A DNA stretch of 64,000 nt from an uncultured Oscillospiraceae bacterium (GCA_934591705.1 CAKTPM010000002.1:100861-164860); one strand, 5' to 3'. Shown: positions 55,741-64,000, counted from the stretch's first letter. Program-made: numbers and translations. The notes: a model not told the origin generated them from the sequence alone.

Positions 55741-55823
55741 GCTGTTGAGATTCAGTCCCCGTGACTGCTCAAATATTTTGAACAGTGATCCATCACTAAC
55801 TATGCACGAGAAAGGGAGCGTGA

Positions 55824-56789
55824 ATGGCTATGATTTCCCACGGTAAGGATATCAAGATTTTCACCGGTAATTCCAACCCCGCACTGGCGGACTCCATCTG
55901 CCGGCACATCGGCACCAAGCTGGGTGAGGCAGAGGTCAAGCACTTTGCCGACGGCGAGGCCAGCGTATCTTTGTACGAGACCGTCCGCGGCAGCGATGTG
56001 TTCCTCATCAACTCCACCTGCAAGCCCGTCAATGACAGTCTGATGGAGCTTCTGATCATGATCGATGCCTGCAAGCGCGCCAGCGCCGGCCGCGTCACCG
56101 CCGTGATCCCCTACTTCGGCTATGCCCGCCAGGACCGCAAGGCCAAGAGCCGCGATCCCATCAGCGCCAAGCTGGTGGCCAACATGATCACCGCCGCCGG
56201 CACCGACCGGGTGCTGACCATGGACCTCCACGCCTCCCAGATCCAGGGCTTCTTCGACATCCCCGTGGACAACCTGCTGGGCAACCCCGTGTTTGTGGAC
56301 TACTACGCCAAGAAGTTCGGCGAGCGGGCCGAGGACATGGTGGTGGTCTCCCCGGATGTGGGCAGCGTGGCGCGCGCCCGTGCCTTCGCCCAGAAACTGC
56401 ACATGAACCTGGCCATCGTGGACAAGCGCCGCCAGAAGGCCAACCAGTGCGAGGTCATGAATGTCATCGGCGATGTGGAGGGCAAAGACTGCATCCTCTT
56501 CGACGATATGATCGACACCGCCGGCTCCATCTGCAACGCCGCCAAGGCCGTTGTGGAAGTGGGCGGCGCCAAGAGCGTGTACGCCTGCGCCAGCCACGGC
56601 GTGCTCTCCGGCCCCGCCCTGGAACGCCTGGACAACAGCGTCATCAAGGAGGTGGCCCTGCTGGATACCCTGCCCGAGAGCATGGGCGCCGGCTGCGAGA
56701 AGATCAAGTATCTCTCCGTTGCCCCCATGTTCGCCGAGGCCATCGAGCGCATCTATCAGGAAATTTCCATCGCAAAACTGTTCAACTGA
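55824..56789 (+). CDS. prs: ribose-phosphate pyrophosphokinase (PRPP synthase)
   Basis: 321-aa class I PRPP synthase. Blocks: FADGEASVSL, the flexible catalytic-loop region YGYARQDRK-type (here FGYARQDRKAKSRDPISAK), VVVSPDVGSVARAR and the PRPP motif FDDMIDTAGS near residue 225. It supplies PRPP for nucleotide, His and Trp synthesis. AAAGGGAG is 6 nt from the ATG. No clear sigma-A promoter lies between the RNA terminator and the gene; read-through may supply it. Confidence 0.96.
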   Translation: MAMISHGKDIKIFTGNSNPALADSICRHIGTKLGEAEVKHFADGEASVSLYETVRGSDVFLINSTCKPVNDSLMELLIMIDACKRASAGRVTAVIPYFGYARQDRKAKSRDPISAKLVANMITAAGTDRVLTMDLHASQIQGFFDIPVDNLLGNPVFVDYYAKKFGERAEDMVVVSPDVGSVARARAFAQKLHMNLAIVDKRRQKANQCEVMNVIGDVEGKDCILFDDMIDTAGSICNAAKAVVEVGGAKSVYACASHGVLSGPALERLDNSVIKEVALLDTLPESMGAGCEKIKYLSVAPMFAEAIERIYQEISIAKLFN

Positions 56790-56801
56790 GAAAATATGTG
56801 T

Positions 56802-56841
56802 TATAATAGGGGGACTGTGCTTGACGCAGTCCCCCTATTTT
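56802..56841 (+). terminator. terminator of prs with an abutting -10 box
   Basis: AATAGGGGGACTG (56805-56817) pairs with CAGTCCCCCTATT (56827-56839), then TT. A TATAAT at 56802-56807 overlaps the left arm and could serve pth, although its -35 region is weak. Confidence 0.65.
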
Positions 56842-56878
56842 CCTTTCAGCGCGTAATCTTCCTGCGAGGTGTTGCAAT

Positions 56879-57472
56879 ATGTTTTTTAACCGAAGCGGCG
56901 GCGCCGTGGACTGGATCATCGTGGGCCTGGGCAACCCCGGCCGGCAGTATGAGAGCACCCGGCACAACATGGGCTTTTTGGCTGTGGACGGGCTGTGCGA
57001 CAAAAACGGCATCCGGCTCAATAAGCTCCGCTTCAAGGCATGGACCGGCACGGGCACCCTGGCGGGCTGCAAGGTGCTGGTGATGAAGCCCCAGACCTAC
57101 ATGAATCTCTCCGGCGAGGCCGTGGGGGAGGCGGCCCGGTTTTATAAGGTACCACCGGCGCATATACTGGTGCTCTCCGACGATATCTCCCTGCCGGTGG
57201 GCCGCCTGCGCATTCGCGCCTCCGGCAGCGCCGGGGGCCACAACGGCCTGAAGAACATCATCGCCCACCTGGGCACCGATGCCTTCCCCCGGATCAAGAT
57301 CGGCGTGGGCATCCCCCAGGAGGCGGGCCGCGACACCGTAGACTGGGTCATCGGCCGCCCCGGCAAGGAGGATGAAAAGGTACTCCTGACGATCCTTGAC
57401 CGGGCGGCGGACGCCGTTTCCGCCGTCATCGCGCTGGGGCCGGAGAAGGCCATGAACCAGTACAATCAGTAA
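56879..57472 (+). CDS. pth: peptidyl-tRNA hydrolase
   Basis: 197-aa enzyme that recycles peptidyl-tRNA released from stalled ribosomes. Motifs GLGNPGRQYESTRHNMGF (catalytic His in RHN), KPQTYMNLSG and SDDISLPVGRLRIRASGSAGGHNG. It is followed 15 bp later by mfd, a common firmicute gene order. Confidence 0.97.
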   Translation: MFFNRSGGAVDWIIVGLGNPGRQYESTRHNMGFLAVDGLCDKNGIRLNKLRFKAWTGTGTLAGCKVLVMKPQTYMNLSGEAVGEAARFYKVPPAHILVLSDDISLPVGRLRIRASGSAGGHNGLKNIIAHLGTDAFPRIKIGVGIPQEAGRDTVDWVIGRPGKEDEKVLLTILDRAADAVSAVIALGPEKAMNQYNQ

Positions 57473-57487
57473 CTTTCGAGGTGCCGG

Positions 57488-60400
57488 ATGACAACGCTGC
57501 TGCGCACACTTTTACAACTGAATGAGGCCCAGGAGCTGCGCCGCTGCATCACCCGGGGGGAGACCCCGGTGCTCCTCACCGGTCTCTCCGGCGCCCAGCG
57601 CACCATGCTGGCCGCCGCCCTGGCCCGGGACTTAGACCGCCCGGCGGTGTTTTTGTGCGCCGAGGAGAAGGAGGCCCGGCGCATCCGGGCGGACCTTCTG
57701 GCCCTCACCGGGGAGGAGGCGGTGCTGCTGAGCCCCCGGGAGTGGCAGCTCCAGCCCAAAATAAGCGCCGGCCGCCAGTGGGAGCAGCAGCGGCTCCACG
57801 CCCTGCTGCAGATGGCCCGGGGGGCCCGATTCATCGTCACCACCGCCGAGGCCGCCGCCCAGCGGTGCATCCCCAAGGCCGACTTGGAGGCCGCCACGGT
57901 GACCCTGGCGGTGGGCGAGCGCCGGGACATAGCCGCCCTGTGTCAGCGGCTCACCGCCATGGGCTATGCCCGCTGCCAGCAGGTGGAGGCCGGGGGTCAG
58001 TTCTCCCTGCGGGGCGGCATCTTGGATGTGTTCTCTCCCGGGGCCGAGGCCCCGGTCCGCTGTGAATTTTTCGATGACGAGATCGACGCCATGGGCGTCT
58101 TTGACATCTCCACCCAGCGCCGCACCCGGAATGTGCCGGAGGCCCTTCTGCTGCCGGCCGGGGAGGTGCTGCCCCACCTGACCCCCCGGCGGGCGGAGGA
58201 CACCGCCCGGGCCCTGGAGGCGGCAGTCAAGCGTCTGCCCAAGAAGGAAGGTGCAGAGGCGCTCCGCCGCCGCCTGACAGAGGATGCCGAGGCCCTGCGC
58301 CAGGGGCTCACCCCCGCCGGCTGCGACCGCTACATGGCGGCGGTGTACCCGGAGATGACCACCGGCTTCTCCTACCTGCCGGAGGACTGCCTGCTTTTCG
58401 CCTGCGAGGGCGGCCGCATCGCCGAGCAGTACCGCGCCGCCCTGGCCCTTCTGCGGGAGGATCTCACCTTCGCCGCGGACAGCGGCGCCATGGCCCCGGC
58501 CATGGGAGAGCTGATGCTCTCCGAGCCGGAGCTGGCCGCCCAGGCCGGGCGCTTTGCCGCCGTGGAGCTGGAGGCGCTGCCCACCGGCCGCGGCCTTCTT
58601 GCCCCCCGGGCCCTGCTGCAGATGACCGCCAAGCAGCTGAACACCTACGGCGGCTCGCTGGATGCCGCGGCGGCGGACATCACCCACTATCTGCAATGGA
58701 ACTACGCCGTGATGGTGCTCTGCGGCGGCGAGGTGCGCTGCCGGAACATGGAGCGCCTTCTGCGGGAGCGCAAGCTCCCGGCGGTATTGGATCTGGCAGG
58801 CACAGAGCCCCTGCGGCCGGGCTGCGTAACGCTGTGCGTAGGGGCCCTCAGCGCCGGGTCGGAGTGGCCGGCACTGAAGCTGGCGGTGCTCACGGAGGGT
58901 CAGCTGACCCAGAGCGTCTCCGGCAAGACCCGCCGGCCCCGGCCCCGGCAGGAGACCAACCGCCAGAAGCTCCAGTCCTATACCGACCTCACCCCCGGCG
59001 ACCTGGTGGTACACACCCACCACGGCATCGGCCGGTTTGTGGAGATGCTCAAGCTCCCGGTGGACGGCGTGGAAAAGGACTATATCAAGATCGCCTACGC
59101 CGGCAGCGACTGCCTGTATGTGCCCTGCACGGCCCTGGATCTGGTGAGCAAGTATATCGGCGCCGCCGGGGAGGACCCCGACAAGCCCGCCAAGCTCAAC
59201 CGGCTGGGAGGCAGCGACTGGGCCAAGGCCACCCACCGGGCCCGGGCCGCCGCCCGGGAGCTGGCCCGGGGGCTGATCAACCTCTATGCCCAGCGCCAGC
59301 GGCAGGCGGGCTTCGCCTTCTCTCCGGACAGCCCCTGGCAGCAGGAGTTTGAGGAGGCCTTTCCCTACAACGAGACCCCGGACCAGCTCCGGGCCGTGGC
59401 CGAGATCAAAAAGGACATGGAAAGGCCCGTGCCCATGGACCGCCTCTTATGCGGCGATGTGGGCTACGGCAAGACCGAGGTGGCCCTGCGGGCGGTGATG
59501 AAGTGCATCATGGACGGCAAGCAGGCGGCCATTTTGGTGCCCACCACCGTGCTGGCCCAGCAGCATTACGCCACCGCCATGAGCCGCTTCCACGGCTTCC
59601 CCGTCACGGTGGAGGTGCTCTCCCGGTTCCGCAGCCCCAAGCAGGTGAAGGAGGTGCTGGAGCGCACCGCCCAGGGACGGGTGGACCTTCTCATCGGCAC
59701 CCACAAGCTGCTGCAGAAAAATGTAACCTTCCGGGACCTGGGGCTCCTAATCATCGATGAGGAGCAGCGCTTCGGCGTGGCGGCCAAGGAGAGCTTGCGG
59801 GAAAAGGCCCGGCAGGTGGATACCCTTACGCTCTCGGCCACCCCCATTCCCCGGACGCTGAACATGGCCCTCTCCGGCATCCGGGACATGAGCTCCATCG
59901 AGGAGCCCCCGGCGGACCGCCAGGTGGTGCAGACCTATGTTCTGGAGCACGACTGGGGCATGGTAGCCGAGGCCATCCGCCGGGAGCTGACCCGGGGCGG
60001 CCAGGTCTACTATCTCCACAACCGGGTGGAGAATATCGCCGCCGCCGCGGAGCGCCTGCGCCTTTTGTTGGGCCAGGAGGTCCGCATCGCCACCGCCCAC
60101 GGCAAGATGCCCCAGGAGCAGCTCCGCCGGGTGATGCAGCAGATGACCGAGGGCGAAATACAGGTCTTGGTTTGCACCACCATCATCGAGACCGGCATCG
60201 ACATCCCCAATGTCAACACCCTCGTCATCGAGGATGCCGACCGCATGGGCCTGGCCCAGCTCCACCAGATACGGGGCCGCATCGGCCGCAGCACCCGCCG
60301 GGCCTACGCCTATCTCACCTACCGCCCGGGGAAGGTGCTCACGGAGGTGGCCACCAAGCGGCTCACCGCCATCCGGGAATATGTGGAGTTCGGCAGCGGC

Positions 60401-61066
60401 TTCAAGATCGCCATGCGGGATCTGGAGATCCGCGGCGCGGGGAACCTCTTAGGCCCCGAGCAAAGCGGCTATATGATGTCCGTGGGCTACGACATGTACC
60501 TCAAGCTCCTCAACGACGCGGTTTTGGAGCAGCAGGGCAAGGCCGCGGAGATACGCCCCGAGTGCACCGCCGACCTCACCGTTTCGGCCTATATCCCGGA
60601 GGGCTATGTGCCCGCGGCCCAGCAGCGGATGGATCTCTATCGCCGCATCGCCGCCATCGAGACCTCCGCTGATGCCGCCGAGATCCTCGACGAGCTCCTG
60701 GACCGCTACGGCGATGTGCCTCCCAGCGTCACCGCGCTGACGGAGGTAGCCCTCCTGCGCCGGGACGCTGCCGACTGCGGCGTGGGGGACATCACCCAGC
60801 GGGGAGAGCAGATCGTGTTCTCCCTGGGCCCCCAGCCGGACATCACCGCCCTGGCCCGGGTATGCGCCCTGCCGGCCTACCGCCAGCGGCTGCGCCTGCG
60901 GGCGGACGGCGAGCCGAAGCTGCTGCTCTATCTCCAGTCCAAGGAGAATGCCCTGCAGGCCGCCCGGGCCCTGATCAACGAGCTGCGGCTGCACCACCTA
61001 CAGCGTACCCCAGGCCCCGGGCCTGAGAAAATAACAAGCGATACAGAAAGAAGGACAGACAAATGA
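57488..61066 (+). CDS. mfd: transcription-repair coupling factor Mfd
   Basis: 1192-aa DNA translocase that removes stalled RNA polymerase and recruits UvrA. An N-terminal UvrB-homology region comes first. The RNA-polymerase-interaction domain starts near residue 495 (DLTPGDLVVHTHHGIGRF). The RecG-like motor follows with Walker A GDVGYGKTE (~655), DEEQRFG (~757), LSATPIPRTL and the TRG region; the C-terminal TRCF domain completes it. The full usual length is present. Confidence 0.97.
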   Translation: MTTLLRTLLQLNEAQELRRCITRGETPVLLTGLSGAQRTMLAAALARDLDRPAVFLCAEEKEARRIRADLLALTGEEAVLLSPREWQLQPKISAGRQWEQQRLHALLQMARGARFIVTTAEAAAQRCIPKADLEAATVTLAVGERRDIAALCQRLTAMGYARCQQVEAGGQFSLRGGILDVFSPGAEAPVRCEFFDDEIDAMGVFDISTQRRTRNVPEALLLPAGEVLPHLTPRRAEDTARALEAAVKRLPKKEGAEALRRRLTEDAEALRQGLTPAGCDRYMAAVYPEMTTGFSYLPEDCLLFACEGGRIAEQYRAALALLREDLTFAADSGAMAPAMGELMLSEPELAAQAGRFAAVELEALPTGRGLLAPRALLQMTAKQLNTYGGSLDAAAADITHYLQWNYAVMVLCGGEVRCRNMERLLRERKLPAVLDLAGTEPLRPGCVTLCVGALSAGSEWPALKLAVLTEGQLTQSVSGKTRRPRPRQETNRQKLQSYTDLTPGDLVVHTHHGIGRFVEMLKLPVDGVEKDYIKIAYAGSDCLYVPCTALDLVSKYIGAAGEDPDKPAKLNRLGGSDWAKATHRARAAARELARGLINLYAQRQRQAGFAFSPDSPWQQEFEEAFPYNETPDQLRAVAEIKKDMERPVPMDRLLCGDVGYGKTEVALRAVMKCIMDGKQAAILVPTTVLAQQHYATAMSRFHGFPVTVEVLSRFRSPKQVKEVLERTAQGRVDLLIGTHKLLQKNVTFRDLGLLIIDEEQRFGVAAKESLREKARQVDTLTLSATPIPRTLNMALSGIRDMSSIEEPPADRQVVQTYVLEHDWGMVAEAIRRELTRGGQVYYLHNRVENIAAAAERLRLLLGQEVRIATAHGKMPQEQLRRVMQQMTEGEIQVLVCTTIIETGIDIPNVNTLVIEDADRMGLAQLHQIRGRIGRSTRRAYAYLTYRPGKVLTEVATKRLTAIREYVEFGSGFKIAMRDLEIRGAGNLLGPEQSGYMMSVGYDMYLKLLNDAVLEQQGKAAEIRPECTADLTVSAYIPEGYVPAAQQRMDLYRRIAAIETSADAAEILDELLDRYGDVPPSVTALTEVALLRRDAADCGVGDITQRGEQIVFSLGPQPDITALARVCALPAYRQRLRLRADGEPKLLLYLQSKENALQAARALINELRLHHLQRTPGPGPEKITSDTERRTDK

Positions 61067-62136
61067 AAAGAGAAACCTGGAATCTGCTGACGCGGTTTTT
61101 GGCCGGCGTAGGCGCCTCCCTGATCCTGGTGGGCGTTTTGGCACAGCTTCCCCAGAAAAACCCCCGGGACAATGTCTACACCCGGGCCTCCAACATCCGC
61201 TCCGACGCCGCGCTGCTGACGGTGGACGGCGAAAAGGTCACCGCCGAGGAGTACCTGTACTATGTGGCCCAGTCGGGCCTCAACTACCACTACATGCTCA
61301 GCTATTCCGGGGCCGGGGACAGCGTGGACTGGGATATGCCCCTGGATGAGACCGGCACCGTGACCCTCCGGGACAGCGTGCTGGCCCAGGCCCGGCAGGC
61401 AGTGGTGCAGAACGCCGTCATCCGCAGGATGGCCAAGGACGCGGACATCACCCCCACCCAGACGGAGCTGGACAGCTTCCGCCAGCAACTCGACCAGCTC
61501 CGGGCCCAATACGGCGATGACTTCCGCCAGGTGCTCAAGCAGTACGGTCTCACGGAGACTCTCTGGGAGACGCTCTACACCACCAGCTGCCTGGCCCTGC
61601 ATCTCCAGGAGGCCTATGTCAGCGGTGCGCTGCGCCCCGATGACGCCGCCCTGACGGAGCTGGTGGCGGACCACGGCCTGGCCATGGCCCGGTCCCTGTT
61701 CGTGTCCACCGCCTACATGGATGAGACGGGCGTCGCCAAGGCAAAGGCCGACGCCCAGGGCTATCAAAAGCGCATCCTGGCGGCAGAGGATCCGGCGGCA
61801 GAGCTGGCCGCCATCAATACCGAGCTGGGTGTCGCCGAGGCGGAGAACACCGCCTCCGTCTACCACTGCGGCCACGAGGGCGAGACCGACGCCGTGTGTC
61901 TGGCCCTGAAGGATCTGCAGGTGGGCGAGCTCAGCGCGCTGGTGGAGACCGACGAGGGCTTCTACCTGCTGCTGCGCCAGGAGATGGACATGGACACCGT
62001 TGCCAAGGTGCAGTTCAGCGAGGATCTGGAGGAGGCCATGGCCGCCGCCCAGGTCCGGGAGAGCAAAAATATGGCCCGGGTGGATGTGGGCGCCTTCGTG
62101 GAAAGCATGATGACCGAGCTCTCCGCCCAGGGCTGA
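61063..62136 (+). CDS. SurA/PrsA-like foldase, membrane-anchored
   Basis: 357 aa. An N-terminal signal-anchor (residues ~10-28) is followed by a SurA_N-type helical region (VDGEKVTAEEYLYYV, then RDSVLAQARQAVVQNAVIRRMAKD) and a C-terminal part resembling a parvulin-type PPIase (DLQVGELSALVETDEGFYLLL). It has no lipobox Cys, unlike PrsA. Likely an extracytoplasmic folding factor. ATGA overlap with mfd. Confidence 0.8.
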   Translation: MKRETWNLLTRFLAGVGASLILVGVLAQLPQKNPRDNVYTRASNIRSDAALLTVDGEKVTAEEYLYYVAQSGLNYHYMLSYSGAGDSVDWDMPLDETGTVTLRDSVLAQARQAVVQNAVIRRMAKDADITPTQTELDSFRQQLDQLRAQYGDDFRQVLKQYGLTETLWETLYTTSCLALHLQEAYVSGALRPDDAALTELVADHGLAMARSLFVSTAYMDETGVAKAKADAQGYQKRILAAEDPAAELAAINTELGVAEAENTASVYHCGHEGETDAVCLALKDLQVGELSALVETDEGFYLLLRQEMDMDTVAKVQFSEDLEEAMAAAQVRESKNMARVDVGAFVESMMTELSAQG

Positions 62137-62237
62137 CCCCGCCCCCGGCGCCATTGGGCAAACCCACAAAAAACCGGCGCTGCTTTTGCCTGAAATGACA
62201 TTCTTTTGCGGAAATTTTGCTGTTTTCGGAAATGCCG

Positions 62238-62266
62238 TTGACACCGTAAAATCCCTGTGCTATCAT
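62238..62266 (+). promoter_or_regulatory. promoter of the thiolase gene
   Basis: TTGACA (62238-62243), 17-bp spacer, TATCAT (62261-62266). Confidence 0.82.
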
Positions 62267-62280
62267 GCACTGTAGCAAGG

Positions 62281-62298
62281 TTGTTAATTTGTAGACAA
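62281..62298 (+). promoter_or_regulatory. Rex-like operator
   Basis: TTGTTAATTTGTAGACAA against the 18-bp Rex consensus TTGTTAAnnnnTTAACAA: the left half is exact, the right half matches at 5 of 7. It sits just downstream of the expected transcription start, where a repressor would block elongation. Confidence 0.6.
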
Positions 62299-62388
62299 TC
62301 TATCGACCCGTTCCTGACGGCAAAGCAGAGCTGCCGCATTTGATGACCGTGAAAACCAATATAAAATACTTTTTAGGAGGAACACAAA

Positions 62389-63645
62389 ATGAAGGATCTC
62401 TATGTCGTGAATTGCTGCCGTACCGCTATCGGCTCCTTTGGCGGTTCCCTGAAGAACACGCCCGCCACCGAGCTGGGCGCCGTGGTGGTCAAGGAAGCCC
62501 TCAAGCGGGCCAATGTGGCTCCCGAGAATGTGGATGAGGTGATGTTCGGCTGCATCCTCACCGCCGGTCTGGGCCAGAATGTGGCCCGTCAGGTGGCCAT
62601 CAAGGCCGGCATCCCCTACGCCGTTCCCGCCTATACCGTGGGCATGGTCTGCGGCTCCGGCATGAAGTCCGTTATCGAGGGCGCCCGCTCCATCCTGGCC
62701 GGTGACAGCGACATCGTGGTCTGCGGCGGTACCGAAAACATGAGCGCCGCTCCCTTCTCCGCTCCCGACGCCCGCTGGGGCGCCCGCATGGGCGACAAGA
62801 AGCTGGTGGACACCATGATCAAGGACGGCCTGTGGGACGCCTATAACAACTACCACATGGGCACCACCGCTGAAAACATCAACGATATCTGGGGCATCAC
62901 CCGTCAGGAGCAGGACGCCTTCGCCGCCGCCTCCCAGCAGAAGACCGAGGCCGCTCAGGCCGCCGGCAAGTTCGATGACGAGATCGTCCCCGTGATGATC
63001 AAGGTCAAGAAGGACATGGTCCCCTTCGCCAAGGATGAGTTCCCCAAGGCCGGCGTCACCGCCGAGGGTCTCACCAAGCTCAAGGGCGCCTTCCCCCTGT
63101 CCGCCGAGTCCCCCAATCCCCAGGTGGTGAACACCTTTGAGCCCACCGGCTGCAAGGACGCTGCCGACAAGGGCACCCAGCGCGTCACCGCCGCCAACGC
63201 CTCCGGCATCAACGACGGCGCCGCCGCCATCGTGCTGGCCTCCGGCGAGGCCGTGGCCAAGTACGGCCTCAAGCCCATGGCCAAGCTCATCAGCTGGGGC
63301 CAGGGCGGCGTGGATCCCAAGATCATGGGCGTGGGCCCCGTGCCCGCCTCCCGTGCGGCGCTGGCCAAGGCCGGCCTGACCATCGACGATATCGACCTGG
63401 TGGAGGCCAACGAGGCCTTTGCCGCTCAATCCATCGCCGTGGCCCGGGAGCTGCACTTTGACATGAGCAAGGTCAATGTCAACGGCGGCGCCATCTCCCT
63501 GGGTCACCCCGTGGGTGCCTCCGGCGCCCGCATCATCGTCACCCTGCTGCACGAGATGTGCAAGCGCCCCGAGGCCAAGCGCGGTCTTGCCACCCTGTGC
63601 ATCGGCGGCGGCATGGGCGTTGCCACCATCTACGAGAAGTGCTGA
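62389..63645 (+). CDS. thl: acetyl-CoA C-acetyltransferase (thiolase)
   Basis: 418-aa thiolase condensing two acetyl-CoA, the entry to butyrate synthesis in Clostridia. Active-site Cys is in MVCGSGMKSV, His in GGAISLGHPVGASGAR and the second Cys in LCIGGGMG. It is about 25 residues longer than usual because of an insert (PLSAESPNPQVVNTFEPTGC and following) before the conserved NASGINDGAAA. Codon use is shifted to GGT/GCT/CGT, as in highly expressed genes. AGGAGG precedes the ATG. Confidence 0.95.
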   Translation: MKDLYVVNCCRTAIGSFGGSLKNTPATELGAVVVKEALKRANVAPENVDEVMFGCILTAGLGQNVARQVAIKAGIPYAVPAYTVGMVCGSGMKSVIEGARSILAGDSDIVVCGGTENMSAAPFSAPDARWGARMGDKKLVDTMIKDGLWDAYNNYHMGTTAENINDIWGITRQEQDAFAAASQQKTEAAQAAGKFDDEIVPVMIKVKKDMVPFAKDEFPKAGVTAEGLTKLKGAFPLSAESPNPQVVNTFEPTGCKDAADKGTQRVTAANASGINDGAAAIVLASGEAVAKYGLKPMAKLISWGQGGVDPKIMGVGPVPASRAALAKAGLTIDDIDLVEANEAFAAQSIAVARELHFDMSKVNVNGGAISLGHPVGASGARIIVTLLHEMCKRPEAKRGLATLCIGGGMGVATIYEKC

Positions 63646-63665
63646 GCGCATAGCCAGTGAAGAGA

Positions 63666-63695
63666 GAAGAGGGGCCGAGAGGCCCCTCTTCTTTT
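63666..63695 (+). terminator. intrinsic terminator of the thiolase gene
   Basis: GAAGAGGGGCC / GGCCCCTCTTC around GAGA, followed by TTTT. Confidence 0.88.
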
Positions 63696-63746
63696 GCCCG
63701 GCAGGAAAAACCGCGAAGGTTTTTTCAGCTTTTTTCCGCCAAGGGG

Positions 63747-63776
63747 TTGACAATTCCGCTGTGCGTATGGTATTCT
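63747..63776 (+). promoter_or_regulatory. promoter of the tRNA pair
   Basis: TTGACA (63747-63752), 18-bp spacer, TATTCT (63771-63776). Confidence 0.75.
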
Positions 63777-63793
63777 AACAAATGCCGATATCC

Positions 63794-63879
63794 GCCGGTG
63801 TGGTGGAATGGTAGACACTGGAGACTTAAAATCTCCCGCTGGCAACAGCGTACCGGTTCGAGTCCGGTCACCGGCACCA
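63794..63879 (+). tRNA. tRNA-Leu (anticodon TAA)
   Basis: Acceptor stem GCCGGTG / CACCGGC, anticodon stem GGAGA / TCTCC with loop CTTAAAA (anticodon at 63827-63829), long variable arm (CGCTG / CAGCG) typical of leucine, T arm with GGTTCGAGTCC, and an encoded CCA end. Confidence 0.97.
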
Positions 63880-63903
63880 TCTCCGGTACGAAAAAGTGCA
63901 TAT

Positions 63904-63979
63904 CGCGGAGTAGAGCAGTTGGCAGCTCGTCGGGCTCATAACCCGGAGGTCGGAGGTTCAAGTCCTCCCTCCGCAACCA
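63904..63979 (+). tRNA. initiator tRNA-Met (anticodon CAT)
   Basis: 76 nt with anticodon CAT at 63937-63939. Initiator hallmarks: unpaired C1-A72 at the acceptor end (CGCGGAG / CTCCGCA) and three G-C pairs in the anticodon stem (GGG / CCC). CCA is encoded. It lies 24 bp after tRNA-Leu in the same unit. Confidence 0.96.
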
Positions 63980-64000
63980 GAAAGTCCTGATTTCTTGCGA

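Noticed and set aside
1..64000. CRISPR array, IS element, prophage or integrated element
   Set aside because: I saw no regularly spaced direct repeats, transposase, integrase or recombinase, and no attachment-site duplication around the tRNAs.

Overview
The window is about 64 kb of GC-rich (low-to-mid 60s % by eye), densely coding DNA from the chromosome of an anaerobic, spore-forming member of the Firmicutes, most likely Oscillospirales/Oscillospiraceae. The evidence is strong AGGAGG-type ribosome binding sites, TTGACA/TATAAT promoters with 17-bp spacers, a T-box leader, sporulation genes (yabP, yabQ, spoVAC and a SpoIIQ-like LytM protein), sortase B, many radical-SAM and ferredoxin proteins, and a butyrate-type thiolase. 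The taxon is an inference. I see no phage, IS element, CRISPR array or plasmid function.

Layout. 1-3.1 kb: possible 23S rRNA 3' end, D-Ala-D-Ala carboxypeptidase, T-box-controlled cysS. 3.1-6.4 kb (minus): GntR-ABC-permease operon with a palindromic operator. 6.5-8.6 kb: sugar-transfer ATP-grasp enzyme, sortase B, small membrane protein. 8.7-10.1 kb (minus): rqcP-yabP-yabQ-divIC, where a sigma-E promoter is fused to a hairpin. 10.1-14.1 kb (minus): a second GntR-regulated ABC operon. 14.1-18.1 kb (minus): inositol-phosphatase-like enzyme, D-aminoacylase-like amidohydrolase, DUF4340 lipoprotein, Sfp-type PPTase. 18.2-20.6 kb: truA, then an alanine/ornithine-racemase-like gene pair. 20.7-29.1 kb: secreted and surface proteins, including a DHHW lipoprotein, a dockerin-bearing exoprotein followed by a membrane-anchored cohesin-like protein, and a propeller/PstS-like lipoprotein. 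29.2-31.8 kb: TauABC/ThiXYZ-type importer. 31.9-36.4 kb: CBS-DRTGG pyrophosphatase, MATE exporter, family I pyrophosphatase, phosphatidylserine-synthase-like enzyme. 36.4-38.5 kb: hemW, ferredoxin, solitary spoVAC. 38.6-45.1 kb: gap, radical-SAM/SPASM gene, mutY, tdk, PflX-like activase, an orphan gene, prfB. 45.1-49.3 kb (minus): pstSCAB-phoU. 49.4-51.2 kb (minus): DUF4349 lipoprotein and SpoIIQ-like protein. 51.2-55.4 kb (minus): trmL-pgk-tpiA-gpmI. 55.5-62.1 kb: structured non-coding RNA candidate, prs, pth, mfd, SurA-like foldase. 62.2-64 kb: thiolase with a Rex-like operator, tRNA-Leu, initiator tRNA-Met.

How it works together. Most genes are housekeeping (glycolysis, PRPP, translation, phosphate uptake), mixed with envelope and sporulation functions. 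Two signals stand out. The adjacent dockerin and cohesin-like genes look like a small two-protein surface assembly in an otherwise non-cellulolytic neighbourhood. The tetranucleotide ACGT is almost absent from the whole window (one copy found by eye), and codon choice appears bent to avoid it. Regulatory DNA is very compact: several promoters are embedded in or abut the terminator hairpins of the preceding genes.
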